Shown piece by piece: positions 8,286 through 15,680 of a DNA stretch of 64,000 nt. Numbering within the stretch: the stretch's first letter is position 1; every line of letters starts with the position of its first letter. The notes under the pieces were generated by a model. That model was not told the DNA's origin. It did not search any database and saw nothing but the letters and a program-made list of their open reading frames with translations. The position numbers and the translations under genes are program-made. The DNA comes from Flavobacteriales bacterium UBA2306. Lineage in GTDB: Bacteria; Bacteroidota; Bacteroidia; Flavobacteriales; Weeksellaceae. The stretch spans positions 118,712-182,711 of the forward strand of contig DDVS01000001.1 of the NCBI GenBank assembly GCA_002345565.1. Direction: 5' to 3'.

Positions 8286-8316
8286 AAAACCACTGATAAC
8301 ATCGGTGGTTTTTTAA
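8286..8316 (+). terminator. Terminator of the sugar operon
   Basis: AACCACTGAT and ATCGGTGGTT form a 10-bp stem with one T.G wobble and a short AAC loop, followed by TTTTTTAATTTT. It begins 23 bp after the epimerase stop. Confidence 0.85.
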
Positions 8317-8668
8317 TTTTAATGAATTAGGCAGAAATAATAAATAAATCAAATTAAGTACTAATAATAACTTAAATATTTATTTTTTGCTGAGCTATGC
8401 GCCTTTATCTCATTTTATTTATTGATATTTAAATGACTCGATGAATCTTCAATTTGCGAACCTTAAAAATGTATTCAATAATTTCAAAAAAATCTTTATG
8501 GACTATGCATTTTAAATATATTGTTAATTGTTTAATGTACTTAACGTGAAAGAGCAGGATACCACAAGTCTTCAAAATGTATATTTTATAAAGTTGAAAA
8601 TAAAGCCTTTTATTAGCTTTATAAAAAATCCAAGAATCCGTTATATAGATCAAAATAAAATACAATGA

Positions 8669-8794
8669 CGAAATTATCACGAAATTAATTTTGTAAACAT
8701 TGATTACAAACCTTTCGACGCGTCCAACTTTAAAGTGCAAACTTCAGGTTTGGATGGCGAAATTCAATTAATTCCTGTATATTTCTCAAAATAA
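8669..8794 (+). pseudogene. Orphan C-terminal fragment of an unidentified protein
   Basis: An open stretch with no start codon ends at TAA 8792-8794 and reads VNIDYKPFDASNFKVQTSGL then DGEIQLIPVYFSK. It looks like the end of a globular beta-rich protein, perhaps an enzyme domain. I do not recognise the family. It is followed by a dispersed repeat and then by a DUF4350 gene. With the pectate lyase remnant at 1579-2288 it may be another piece of a decayed polysaccharide-use locus (inference). The sequence from 8317 to 8668 shows nothing else. Confidence 0.45.
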
Positions 8795-8824
8795 TTTTAA
8801 AACAGGATTTAATAAGTAGAGACA

Positions 8825-8897
8825 CTTCGACAAGCTCAGTGTGACATCTCAAATAATAAACGTTATATTTAGCGTTGTCATCCTGAGCTTGTCGAAG
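8825..8897. repeat. Dispersed palindromic repeat (cttcgacaagctcag family)
   Basis: CTTCGACAAGCTCAG... at 8825-8846 pairs with TGTCATCCTGAGCTTGTCGA... at 8876-8897 (22 bp, two mismatches). This 'GTCATCCTGAGCTTGTCGAAG' palindrome recurs in many Flavobacteriia genomes between genes. A reduced version lies at 40661-40702 in this window. It can form a strong hairpin in RNA. Confidence 0.8.
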
Positions 8898-8934
8898 GAT
8901 TGTCGAAGCCTTTTAGAAATAAAAATAAATATTT

Positions 8935-9738
8935 ATGAATAAAAATATCGTAAAAACCTTAGCATTAGGAACGCTCCTTACATTCGGATTTAGCAATGCT
9001 CAAAACAAACCGAAAGTCGTTTTAGACAATTTTTTCAACAACGAAAAAAAGGAAAATAAAGAAACCAAAGTCTTAGAATCTTGGCATTACACGTGGAACG
9101 ACACTTCCAATGGCGGTTTCTCTCTATTAGGACAAATTTTTCAAAAACAGGGCGCTGAAATAAGCACTTTAACGACCGCTCCATCCAAAAAAGATTTGAA
9201 AAACGCCAATATTTACATCATCGTAGATCCGGATACCGACAAAGAAGCCTACGGTGGAAAAGCCAATTTTATTGATGCAAAAACCATTAAAACGCTTGTT
9301 AAATGGGTGAAAAAGGGTGGTGTTTTAGTCTTAATGAGCAACGATAATGGCAATTCGGAGTTTGTAAACTTTAACAAATTAGCACAAGAATTTGGCATTA
9401 CGTTCAACGACGACAGCATCAATAGGCTTCAAGGAAGAGAATTTCAAAAAGGAGCGGTAAACGTAAAAGCAGGTAACGAAGTTTTTGCAGAACGTAAATT
9501 ATATATGAAAGAAGTGAGCACCATCACCACAAAAGCGCCTGCAAAACCATTTTTGTATGCTCAAAATCAAACCATTGGAGCCATTGTAAAAGTGGGCAAG
9601 GGAACGGTATTCGCATTGGGCGATCCGTGGTGCTACAACGAATACATCGATGGAAAAAAGCTTACAGAAGATTTTGCTAATTATGAAGGGACAGAAGATT
9701 GGGTAAAATGGTTACTGAAGCAGGTTTCTAAAAAATAA
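8935..9738 (+). CDS. Exported DUF4350-type protein linked to rhamnogalacturonan enzymes
   Basis: 267 residues with a signal peptide ending at SNAQ. The mature part starts NKPKVVLDNFFNNEKKENKE and includes GGFSLLGQIFQKQGAEISTL, NIYIIVDPDTDKEA, WVKKGGVLVLMSNDNGNSEF and GKGTVFALGDPWCYNEYI. This is the glutamine-amidotransferase-like (DUF4350/IFT52-like) fold that in Bacteroidetes is often fused to, or next to, GH88/GH105 unsaturated rhamnogalacturonyl hydrolases. Here it stands alone. No catalytic triad is evident and its role is unknown; a sugar-binding or structural part of pectin breakdown is the best guess. No glycoside hydrolase lies beside it, so it may be an orphan of a lost locus. Confidence 0.72.
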   Translation: MNKNIVKTLALGTLLTFGFSNAQNKPKVVLDNFFNNEKKENKETKVLESWHYTWNDTSNGGFSLLGQIFQKQGAEISTLTTAPSKKDLKNANIYIIVDPDTDKEAYGGKANFIDAKTIKTLVKWVKKGGVLVLMSNDNGNSEFVNFNKLAQEFGITFNDDSINRLQGREFQKGAVNVKAGNEVFAERKLYMKEVSTITTKAPAKPFLYAQNQTIGAIVKVGKGTVFALGDPWCYNEYIDGKKLTEDFANYEGTEDWVKWLLKQVSKK

Positions 9739-9768
9739 ATCAATTTGTGCGATCGGTTAAATTTTTAT

Positions 9769-9870
9769 TTGGGCAGCTTTTCCGCCCTCCGTTCCCGCTT
9801 TTTTGTCTCCGCTTTGCTGCAACAAAAAGAGCTCCACTCAGGTCGGGCTGCGAGAGATTCAACGTAAATT
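9769..9870. repeat. Dispersed ~100-bp repeat, copy 1
   Basis: TTTGGGCAGCTTTTCCGCCC at the left and TCAGGTCGGGCTGC at the right enclose a GC-richer hairpin-forming block, followed by GATTCAACGTAAATTG. A second copy with the same end motifs is at 26739-26840. GGGCAGC / GGGCTGC give complementary ends. The element is non-coding. Confidence 0.75.
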
Positions 9871-9962
9871 GAATGAACGCAAGTTTGGAAAACGAAGATT
9901 AAAATTTGGCTAATGATAAAACGAAAAGTAACTATTCTTGTCCGAAAAAAAAATGAAATACA

Positions 9963-10045
9963 GTTTACAGGTCGCTCTTCCAGAGCTTTAATTCATTGAA
10001 TAATTATTTTCTATTAACATTCCGTTCCTAACGGAACTTCTGATG
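9963..10045. repeat. Degenerate repeat of the AGGTCGC / GAGCTT family
   Basis: ACAGGTCGCTCTTCCAGAGC resembles the units of the four-part repeat at 48130-48346, and CGTTCCTAACGGAAC forms a small hairpin close by. The match is partial. The remaining sequence to 10144 shows no gene. Confidence 0.35.
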
Positions 10046-10144
10046 TCTTTCATTAATTTTTGAAATATCAGAATCGAAAGGTTTCATCTTCTATAATGAT
10101 AAGACAATAACAGAGTCAAAATCGGAAGAATAGAGTTTGGTGTT

Positions 10145-10882
10145 TTAATTATATAATTCCTGATCTGTTTTGCAGAAAAAGCTATTGCGTTTAGAATGCC
10201 CGGTTATTTTTTTGGTGATAGGACCTCCACATTGGGGGCAAATCTTTTGTTGGTAGGCTTGCCAGTGTTTGGAAAGCGTGTTTTGGCTTTTCCATTTAAG
10301 GAAATCAAAGCTGTAGTTTCGGACTTCTGACAGCAAATTTTCCAATTTAGCTTGTGGCAAAGCGTCTATGGTAGATTCTGGTTGCACACCGATTCTGAAA
10401 AGGACTTCATTCTTAATAATGTTACCCGATCCTGCCATTATATCCTGATCCATCAAGGCATCGCAAACCATCATGTTTGGATGAGCCAGAAGTTTTTCTT
10501 TGGCTTTCTGCGGGTTCCAAATCTTGCTCATTACATCTGCTTCCCAGTCTATATGGGAAAAACTTTCTTTATCTATCAACTTTACAGAGCAGGTATAGAA
10601 AAACATTCCGCCATTTTCAAATATTAAACCCAGTTTCAGATTTTTGGCGGGTTTTGTAGCTTGTCCGGTTTCGTAAGACCCAAACATCAAGAGATGAATC
10701 CGGATGATGGCATTCTCTAATATTAAAAAAGTCTGTTTACCCAAAAGCCGGATGTCTTTAAGAGTTTGTCCTTTAAGATGATGAAGATCAAAATTGGTCT
10801 TTCCTTGCGTTAAAATGATGTCTTTCCCAATGTAGGGCAGCAACTGTTCCTTCATCAGAACAATAGTAGGTCCTTCTGGCAT
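10145..10882 (-). CDS. Fpg/Nei family DNA glycosylase
   Basis: 245 residues. The N-terminal MPEGPT is the catalytic start of endonuclease VIII (Nei): after removal of Met, Pro is the nucleophile and Glu assists. The H2TH region is ALMDQDIMAGSGNIIKNEVL. The C-terminal zinc finger starts CPQCGG and has GHSKRNSFFCKTDQ. The usual fourth ligand Cys (C-x-x-C) is Asp here (C-K-T-D), so zinc binding may differ or this may be a local family trait. The enzyme removes oxidised bases and nicks the strand. Divergent from dgt, with 71 bp between them. Confidence 0.9.
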   Translation of the reverse strand: MPEGPTIVLMKEQLLPYIGKDIILTQGKTNFDLHHLKGQTLKDIRLLGKQTFLILENAIIRIHLLMFGSYETGQATKPAKNLKLGLIFENGGMFFYTCSVKLIDKESFSHIDWEADVMSKIWNPQKAKEKLLAHPNMMVCDALMDQDIMAGSGNIIKNEVLFRIGVQPESTIDALPQAKLENLLSEVRNYSFDFLKWKSQNTLSKHWQAYQQKICPQCGGPITKKITGHSKRNSFFCKTDQELYN

Positions 10883-10953
10883 TGTGATTTTTTAGCAGAA
10901 AATTCAAATATTATTCCGATAAAAATAAAATATAAGTTATTTTTGATTCCGAT

Positions 10954-12312
10954 ATGGATTTGAACTCAATATACAGCAACCAGCGCAACGGCAACCAGGA
11001 ACAGAGCAAAGTAAAACGGACAGATTTCCAGAGAGATTTTGATAGGATTGTTTTTTCTTCCGCCTTCCGCAGACTACAGAACAAGACGCAGGTATTTCCC
11101 TTGCCGGGGAGTGTTTTTGTACATAACAGATTAACGCATTCTCTGGAAGTAGCTTCTGTAGGGCGCAGTCTGGGCAGTCTGGCTGGTGAATTTATTGATG
11201 AGCGTTTTGGGGCAGATCTTTTACCAGATTCCAGGGATTTCTATCGCCATCAGCTGCATAATGTGATAGCTTCTGCCTGCCTTTGCCATGATATAGGGAA
11301 TCCCGCATTCGGACACTCCGGTGAAGATGCTATCGCCAGTTATTTTGAAAAAAATGAAGCAGATTTAAAGCTGTTATTTACAGAAAAAGAATGGGCAGAC
11401 CTCCTGAATTTTGAAGGGAATGCCAATGCCATCAGAGTATTGGCGCATCAGCAAAAAGGAAAAGATAAAGGTGGTTTGCAGCTTACCTATACCACGCTGG
11501 CCAGCATCGCCAAATATCCGTGTGAATCTGTAGCCAAAAAAAAAGGCGTGATTAACCGTAAGAAGTTCGGGTTTTTCCAGAACGAAAAGTCCATCTTTAC
11601 AGAGATTGCGGCATCAACCGGAATGATTAACGAGTCCCAAGAGCCGGTAATCTTCAAAAGACACCCTTTTGTATGGCTGGTTGAGGCGGCAGATGATATT
11701 TGCTACAATATTATAGATATGGAAGATGCCCACAGATTGGGGATTGTGAACTCGGCAGATTGCGAAAATCTGTTTATGGACCTCATCCAATCTGTTAACG
11801 CAGAGGATACCAGAAGGGTGAGGGATAAGCTGGATGTTATTACCAATAAAAATGAGAGAATCTCTTATCTGCGCGCAAAAGTGATCAACTCCCTCATCAA
11901 CAAGACGATGATGCTGTACCAGTTTAACTTTGATAAAATTCTGGACGGCAGTCTGGACAAAGGTATTTTGGACCTGTTTAAAGCAGAAAGTGGCGCACTG
12001 ACAGAGATAGAACGGTTTTCTATCAATAAAATATACAATCACAAAGCGGTGATAGAAATAGAAAATGCAGGCTACAACGTCATGTATGAATTGCTGAATC
12101 ATTTTGTGCCTTCTGTTATCAAAGATAAAGAAGAGCGCAAATCCTACGATAAAATGGCGCTAAAGCTATTGCCAGAACAGTTTGTCTACGACGAAGCCAG
12201 CGTTTACCAAAAAGTGCTGGGCGTGCTGGATTATGTCTCCGGGATGACGGATAACTACGCCACAGACCTCTACCGAAAAATCAAAGGAATCGATATAGGC
12301 ATGACGATGTAA
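10954..12312 (+). CDS. dgt: Deoxyguanosinetriphosphate triphosphohydrolase
   Basis: 452 residues. The HD-domain metal ligands are visible: RLTHSLEVASVG with His62 and CLCHDIGNPAFGHSGE with His112-Asp113. The N-terminal TDFQRDFDRIVFSSAFRRLQ is typical of dGTPases. It splits dGTP into deoxyguanosine and triphosphate and thereby controls dNTP pools. The start at 10954 agrees with the family. A TATTTTTG element at 10938-10945 resembles the Bacteroidetes -7 box but would leave a leader of only a few bases, so I treat it as tentative. Downstream 12313-12437 is AT-rich without a gene. Confidence 0.93.
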   Translation: MDLNSIYSNQRNGNQEQSKVKRTDFQRDFDRIVFSSAFRRLQNKTQVFPLPGSVFVHNRLTHSLEVASVGRSLGSLAGEFIDERFGADLLPDSRDFYRHQLHNVIASACLCHDIGNPAFGHSGEDAIASYFEKNEADLKLLFTEKEWADLLNFEGNANAIRVLAHQQKGKDKGGLQLTYTTLASIAKYPCESVAKKKGVINRKKFGFFQNEKSIFTEIAASTGMINESQEPVIFKRHPFVWLVEAADDICYNIIDMEDAHRLGIVNSADCENLFMDLIQSVNAEDTRRVRDKLDVITNKNERISYLRAKVINSLINKTMMLYQFNFDKILDGSLDKGILDLFKAESGALTEIERFSINKIYNHKAVIEIENAGYNVMYELLNHFVPSVIKDKEERKSYDKMALKLLPEQFVYDEASVYQKVLGVLDYVSGMTDNYATDLYRKIKGIDIGMTM

Positions 12313-12437
12313 TGGTGGGAATTATTAATGATCTATAAATGATAAATAATAATATCCGAGGAAATCATTAATCCTTGTATATCATTTTATATCATTGATC
12401 TACTATCCATCATCTTTTAGCAAAGATTGGTCATCAT

Positions 12438-13151
12438 TTATAGAACAAGTTCGCAGCCGAAGACATCGGTAAAATGTTTTTTGATTTTGTCTTTCACCTC
12501 CTCCATATCTATTTCTCTTTCCAGTTCTCTCTTGAGAGAGGTAACCTGTTTGTCTGCAATGCCACAAGGGATAATGTATTCAAAATAGCGCATATCTGTA
12601 TTCACATTCAGGGCAAAGCCGTGAATAGTGACCCATCTGGATGCTTTGACCCCCATAGCGCATATTTTGCGGGCATAGGGTTTTCCGACGTCCAACCAAA
12701 CACCGGTTTCGCCTTGTGAACGCTCGCCCTGTAGTCCATAGTCTGCCACGGTGCGTATGATGACCTCTTCCAGGTCTCTCATATAACGGTGAATATCTGT
12801 ATAAAAATTTTCCAGATCCAGAATAGGGTAGCCTACCATCTGTCCAAATCCGTGGTAGGTAATATCGCCGCCGCGGTTAACTTTGACATAGCTGGCGTTA
12901 ATTTCCTGAAGTTTATTCTCATTAGCCAGAAGGTTTTCTTCATGGCCGCTTTTGCCAAGGGTATAAACATGAGGATGTTCTACAAACAGGAGGTGGTTGA
13001 TGGTAGATTGCTGCTGATCCGGAAAATCCCGGTTGTGCTTCTTGATGTCCAGGTTTTGCTTCAGTAATTCTTCCTGATAATCCCAGGTAGGTTGATAATC
13101 TTGTGTTCCCAGATCTTGAAAAAGGACTTTTGTGTTGAGGATAGCATTCAC
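12438..13151 (-). CDS. lipB: Octanoyltransferase
   Basis: Lipoate biosynthesis enzyme that moves octanoyl from acyl carrier protein to lipoyl domains. Visible motifs: VEHPHVYTLGKSGHEENLL, VNRGGDITYHGFGQMVGYPI (the RGGxxTYHGPGQ signature with Phe for Pro), and VKASRWVTIHGFALNVNT followed by FEYIIPCGI, whose Cys is the catalytic residue. I take the GTG at 13151 (then AILNTKVLFQDLGTQDYQPT) as the start, since family members begin close to 'TKVxFQDLG'. The longer frame to 13220 reaches into a terminator hairpin and is unlikely. 237 residues. Confidence 0.9.
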   Translation of the reverse strand: MNAILNTKVLFQDLGTQDYQPTWDYQEELLKQNLDIKKHNRDFPDQQQSTINHLLFVEHPHVYTLGKSGHEENLLANENKLQEINASYVKVNRGGDITYHGFGQMVGYPILDLENFYTDIHRYMRDLEEVIIRTVADYGLQGERSQGETGVWLDVGKPYARKICAMGVKASRWVTIHGFALNVNTDMRYFEYIIPCGIADKQVTSLKRELEREIDMEEVKDKIKKHFTDVFGCELVL

Positions 13152-13203
13152 GATGAGGTAGAAATTTTCACAAAAATACTCATAATTTAAACAAAGGACA
13201 AAA

Positions 13204-13240
13204 CAGAAAAGACCACCCAAGGGGTGGCCTGTTTATAAAG
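13204..13240 (-). terminator. Terminator downstream of the T9SS HmuY gene
   Basis: On the minus strand GGCCACCCC and GGGTGGTC form a GC-rich stem with a very short loop, followed by TTTTCTGTTTTG. It lies about 110 bp past the stop at 13348 and just upstream of lipB. It separates the two minus-strand genes. Confidence 0.75.
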
Positions 13241-13347
13241 AATAAAATCTGAAATCGCCTAACCTATAACGTCTAGCAACTACCATTGGCGAATGGTGTT
13301 TGCAGATGATCTGCGAAGATCAACCGGTATAGACAAAAGAAAATGTG

Positions 13348-14634
13348 TTATTTTACAATCAGCTTTTTGGTTTGCGACTGTCCGCCATAAGTGGTTTTTA
13401 CAAGGTAGATACCTGCCGATAGCTGGCTTACATCTACTTGTTGCGCAGAAAACCCAATTGTACTGCTGATAGAAGTGTTATAAACTTTTTTTCCTGAAAG
13501 ATCAAAGATCTCTATGTTTCCGTTTTTAGAATCGGCTTGCTTTACATCCATCAAGATGTTGATTTTGCGGTCTTCTTTAGTCGGGTTAGGGTAGATACTG
13601 AAAGATCCTTTAGTCCCGAAGTCTGCTACAGCTAATTCATCGGTGATATTTTTGTATTTGAAATACATATTACCTGTAGTAGCGCCACCATTTGAAGTGA
13701 AATACATTCTGTAATAGTTGCTGCCATCTTTTACATAATATACCACGTCTGTATAAACTCCTGAAGTCGGTTTCCAGCTGTGACCCACAGTGGTGATGTT
13801 TTTAGAGTAAGCTGTAGCAGAAGGTGCAGTATAAGAAGCTGTAGCCTGAGTTTCTCCTTTAACATAAGCAATGCTTACGTTTGGAGATTGTATAGCCCCG
13901 GAAAGTCTATACATTAACTGTCCGTTATAGAATGTCCAGTATCTGGTGAACATAAGGTCCCAAGCTGTTTTGGAAGGTTCTCTGTTTTCTACTTTAGCTC
14001 CAGTATCGAAAGAGAAATAGTTGAAAAAAGCGTCATCTGTACCATTAGCTAAAGTTCTGGTCTGGGTTGCGTTCCAAGATGTACCGTTCCATTTCGCATA
14101 TTTGAAAGTGTAACCGCCGTAATATTCATTGATAAAGAATTTGTAATAGTCTCCGTTACCGTACTCTAAAACAAATACCACCTTACCTACAATCTTGTGG
14201 GTAGACATGTCATAAGTTCCCCAGCTGTAGTTGAAGCCTCCGGCAGCTAGCAAAGTAGCGTTATCAAATACACCATCTTGCAGATCGGTTGTCTGATCCG
14301 GATTGTAAAGAGGATCTCCCCAGTTGGCTTTATCGCCAGGCACCACCGTATCAAAAGCAGCAGGGTCTGCAGACACCTGATATACTTTTACGTTGTTAGC
14401 ATCATTGATTCTTTCTCCAAAACTCATAGAATTATTTCTGTAGAATGCAATATCCCATCCTGTAGTAGGCTGAGAGACAATGCTGTTGGCAGAAAAATCG
14501 TAGAACACTCTGTTTTCATATTGAGGGCCCATAGTTAAGTTAACAGAGGTGTAACCCAATTCATCGGTTTGTGAAAAAGCTGTTTGCGCGATAGACAATG
14601 TAAGCGCAGCAGTAAAAAATAGTTTTGATCTCAT
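13348..14634 (-). CDS. HmuY-like heme-binding protein with T9SS type A sorting domain
   Basis: 428 residues: signal peptide ending TAFSQ, then two HmuY-type blocks recognisable by TTGWDIAFYRN and SKTAWDLMFTRYWTFYNGQL. A C-terminal T9SS sorting domain (FSIYPNPTKE ... GNIEIFDLSGKKVYN ... LSAGIYLVKTTYGGQSQTKK) directs it through the outer membrane to the cell surface or medium. HmuY proteins take heme from host proteins or solution and pass it to a TonB receptor. Two Fur-like boxes lie upstream at 14656 and 14693. It is divergent from a complete heme-uptake operon that encodes its own HmuY lipoprotein, so the cell has two HmuY proteins with different anchoring. Confidence 0.85.
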   Translation of the reverse strand: MRSKLFFTAALTLSIAQTAFSQTDELGYTSVNLTMGPQYENRVFYDFSANSIVSQPTTGWDIAFYRNNSMSFGERINDANNVKVYQVSADPAAFDTVVPGDKANWGDPLYNPDQTTDLQDGVFDNATLLAAGGFNYSWGTYDMSTHKIVGKVVFVLEYGNGDYYKFFINEYYGGYTFKYAKWNGTSWNATQTRTLANGTDDAFFNYFSFDTGAKVENREPSKTAWDLMFTRYWTFYNGQLMYRLSGAIQSPNVSIAYVKGETQATASYTAPSATAYSKNITTVGHSWKPTSGVYTDVVYYVKDGSNYYRMYFTSNGGATTGNMYFKYKNITDELAVADFGTKGSFSIYPNPTKEDRKINILMDVKQADSKNGNIEIFDLSGKKVYNTSISSTIGFSAQQVDVSQLSAGIYLVKTTYGGQSQTKKLIVK

Positions 14635-14655
14635 AGCTATAATAGATAATTGTTA

Positions 14656-14672
14656 TTTAGAATGATTCTACA
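14656..14672. promoter_or_regulatory. Fur-like box before the T9SS HmuY gene
   Basis: TTTAGAATGATTCTACA is a 7-3-7 inverted repeat (TTTAGAA / TTCTAcA, one mismatch). It lies 22 bp upstream of the start at 14634. Related sites are at 14693, 15600 and 15631. Assignment to Fur is inferred from the palindrome and the heme genes. Confidence 0.65.
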
Positions 14673-14692
14673 AAACTAAGATTTTATTCTTA

Positions 14693-14709
14693 TTTAGAAT
14701 TATTAAAAA
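14693..14709. promoter_or_regulatory. Second Fur-like box, one half degenerate
   Basis: TTTAGAATTATTAAAAA has a perfect left half and a weak right half. Its reverse complement is nearly identical to the site at 15631-15647, which suggests a real second binding site. Confidence 0.5.
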
Positions 14710-14819
14710 TTAAAAAACACATAAACATGATAAATGTCATAATGTGAAATCTGGTTAAAGTTGATAAAAAAACCTTTCATCAACGATGAAAGGTTTTATA
14801 CAGATCAAACTAATGATCG

Positions 14820-15574
14820 TTATTTTTTAATAAACTGAGATTGATTTCTTTGTCCGGCGACATCTTCTATCGTAATAAAATAAACCCCAACTTTAAGCGT
14901 AGCAATATTTAAAGAGTTGTTGATGATTTTTTCTTCTGTAACCATTTGGCCGGCAGCAGAGTAGATCACTGCTTTAGAAAGAGAATTAGGAGTAACAAAT
15001 TTTAAAAAATTATTGTCCAAGGAAACGGCCATTTTTAAATTCCTAGAAATATTAACACCTTCATTAACAGCTAAGTTGGCTCCATATTTTACATTGTCTA
15101 ATTGCATTGCTGCGTGGATACTAGATGGCTGAAATCTGAAAGCAATATATTTTGCAGTAGATAATTGAACATCATAAGTATAGGTTGTGGAAGTTGTTTG
15201 CAGGGTTTGAGCAGGAGATAGAGCTACAAAAGTGGTCATATCTGTAGCACTGGTCAATACACCAACAGTAACAGTTCCAGTGCCACCGGATCCTTCACTA
15301 ACTTGTGCGTCAAACTGTACTTTTTTTGTTCCGTCCGGCGATATAATTTCTGGTGTGATAATATAAGTGGGATTGGTAGCGTCAAACAGACTGTATGCCT
15401 GCGCATATTCCCCCGGAATAAAATAGGCTAAGGATATGTTCTGTTAGAAGTCCATCCATTTTGAGGGAAATTCTGTTGTGAAAATCCGGATAAATTTTCG
15501 ATGATTTCTGTTAATTGTGCATTTAAAGCTGTGATGGACAATAAAGAAGCTGCGAAGAGTAGTTTTGCTTTCAT
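14820..15574 (-). pseudogene. Frameshifted secreted protein with T9SS sorting domain
   Basis: The ATG at 15574 starts a signal peptide (MKAKLLFAASLLSITALNAQ) and IENLSGFSQQNFPQNGWTSN, typical of choice-of-anchor-J type secreted proteins. The frame then ends at TAG. If one base is restored near 15440-15447 the sequence continues ISLAYFIPGEYAQAYSLFDA without interruption through a beta-rich domain to a T9SS type A domain (SKAVIYSAAGQMVTEEKI ... LKVGVYFITIEDVAGQRNQS). Everything after the shift is intact, so the lesion is recent or a sequencing error. It sits between the T9SS HmuY gene and the heme receptor gene and shares the Fur-like control region. Its role is unknown. Confidence 0.75.
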
Positions 15575-15599
15575 AATTTTATTATTATTAAGAATCTTA

Positions 15600-15616
15600 T
15601 TTGGAATCGTTCTAAA
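15600..15616. promoter_or_regulatory. Fur-like box in the divergent hmu control region
   Basis: TTTGGAATCGTTCTAAA is a 7-3-7 inverted repeat with one mismatch, 26 bp upstream of the frameshifted T9SS gene. With 15631-15647 it places Fur-like sites on both sides of the divergent promoters. Confidence 0.6.
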
Positions 15617-15630
15617 AAAACGCTAATTTA

Positions 15631-15647
15631 TTTTTAATTATTCTAAA
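15631..15647. promoter_or_regulatory. Fur-like box before the heme receptor gene
   Basis: TTTTTAATTATTCTAAA keeps one good half (TTCTAAA). A -7-like element TATCTTCG follows at 15656-15663 and the receptor ATG at 15681. A repressor bound here would cover the promoter. Confidence 0.55.
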
Positions 15648-15680
15648 TAAAATATTATCTTCGCAAAAATTTTTCCCGCT

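Noticed and set aside
8429..8740. 103-codon open frame on the minus strand rich in Ile, Phe and Tyr
   Set aside because: Looks like AT-rich noise; the opposite strand at 8669-8794 has a more protein-like gene tail ending at a stop.
11614..12102. 162-codon open frame opposite dgt
   Set aside because: Antisense shadow of a well-conserved dGTPase gene; Cys/His-rich composition is typical of a false frame.
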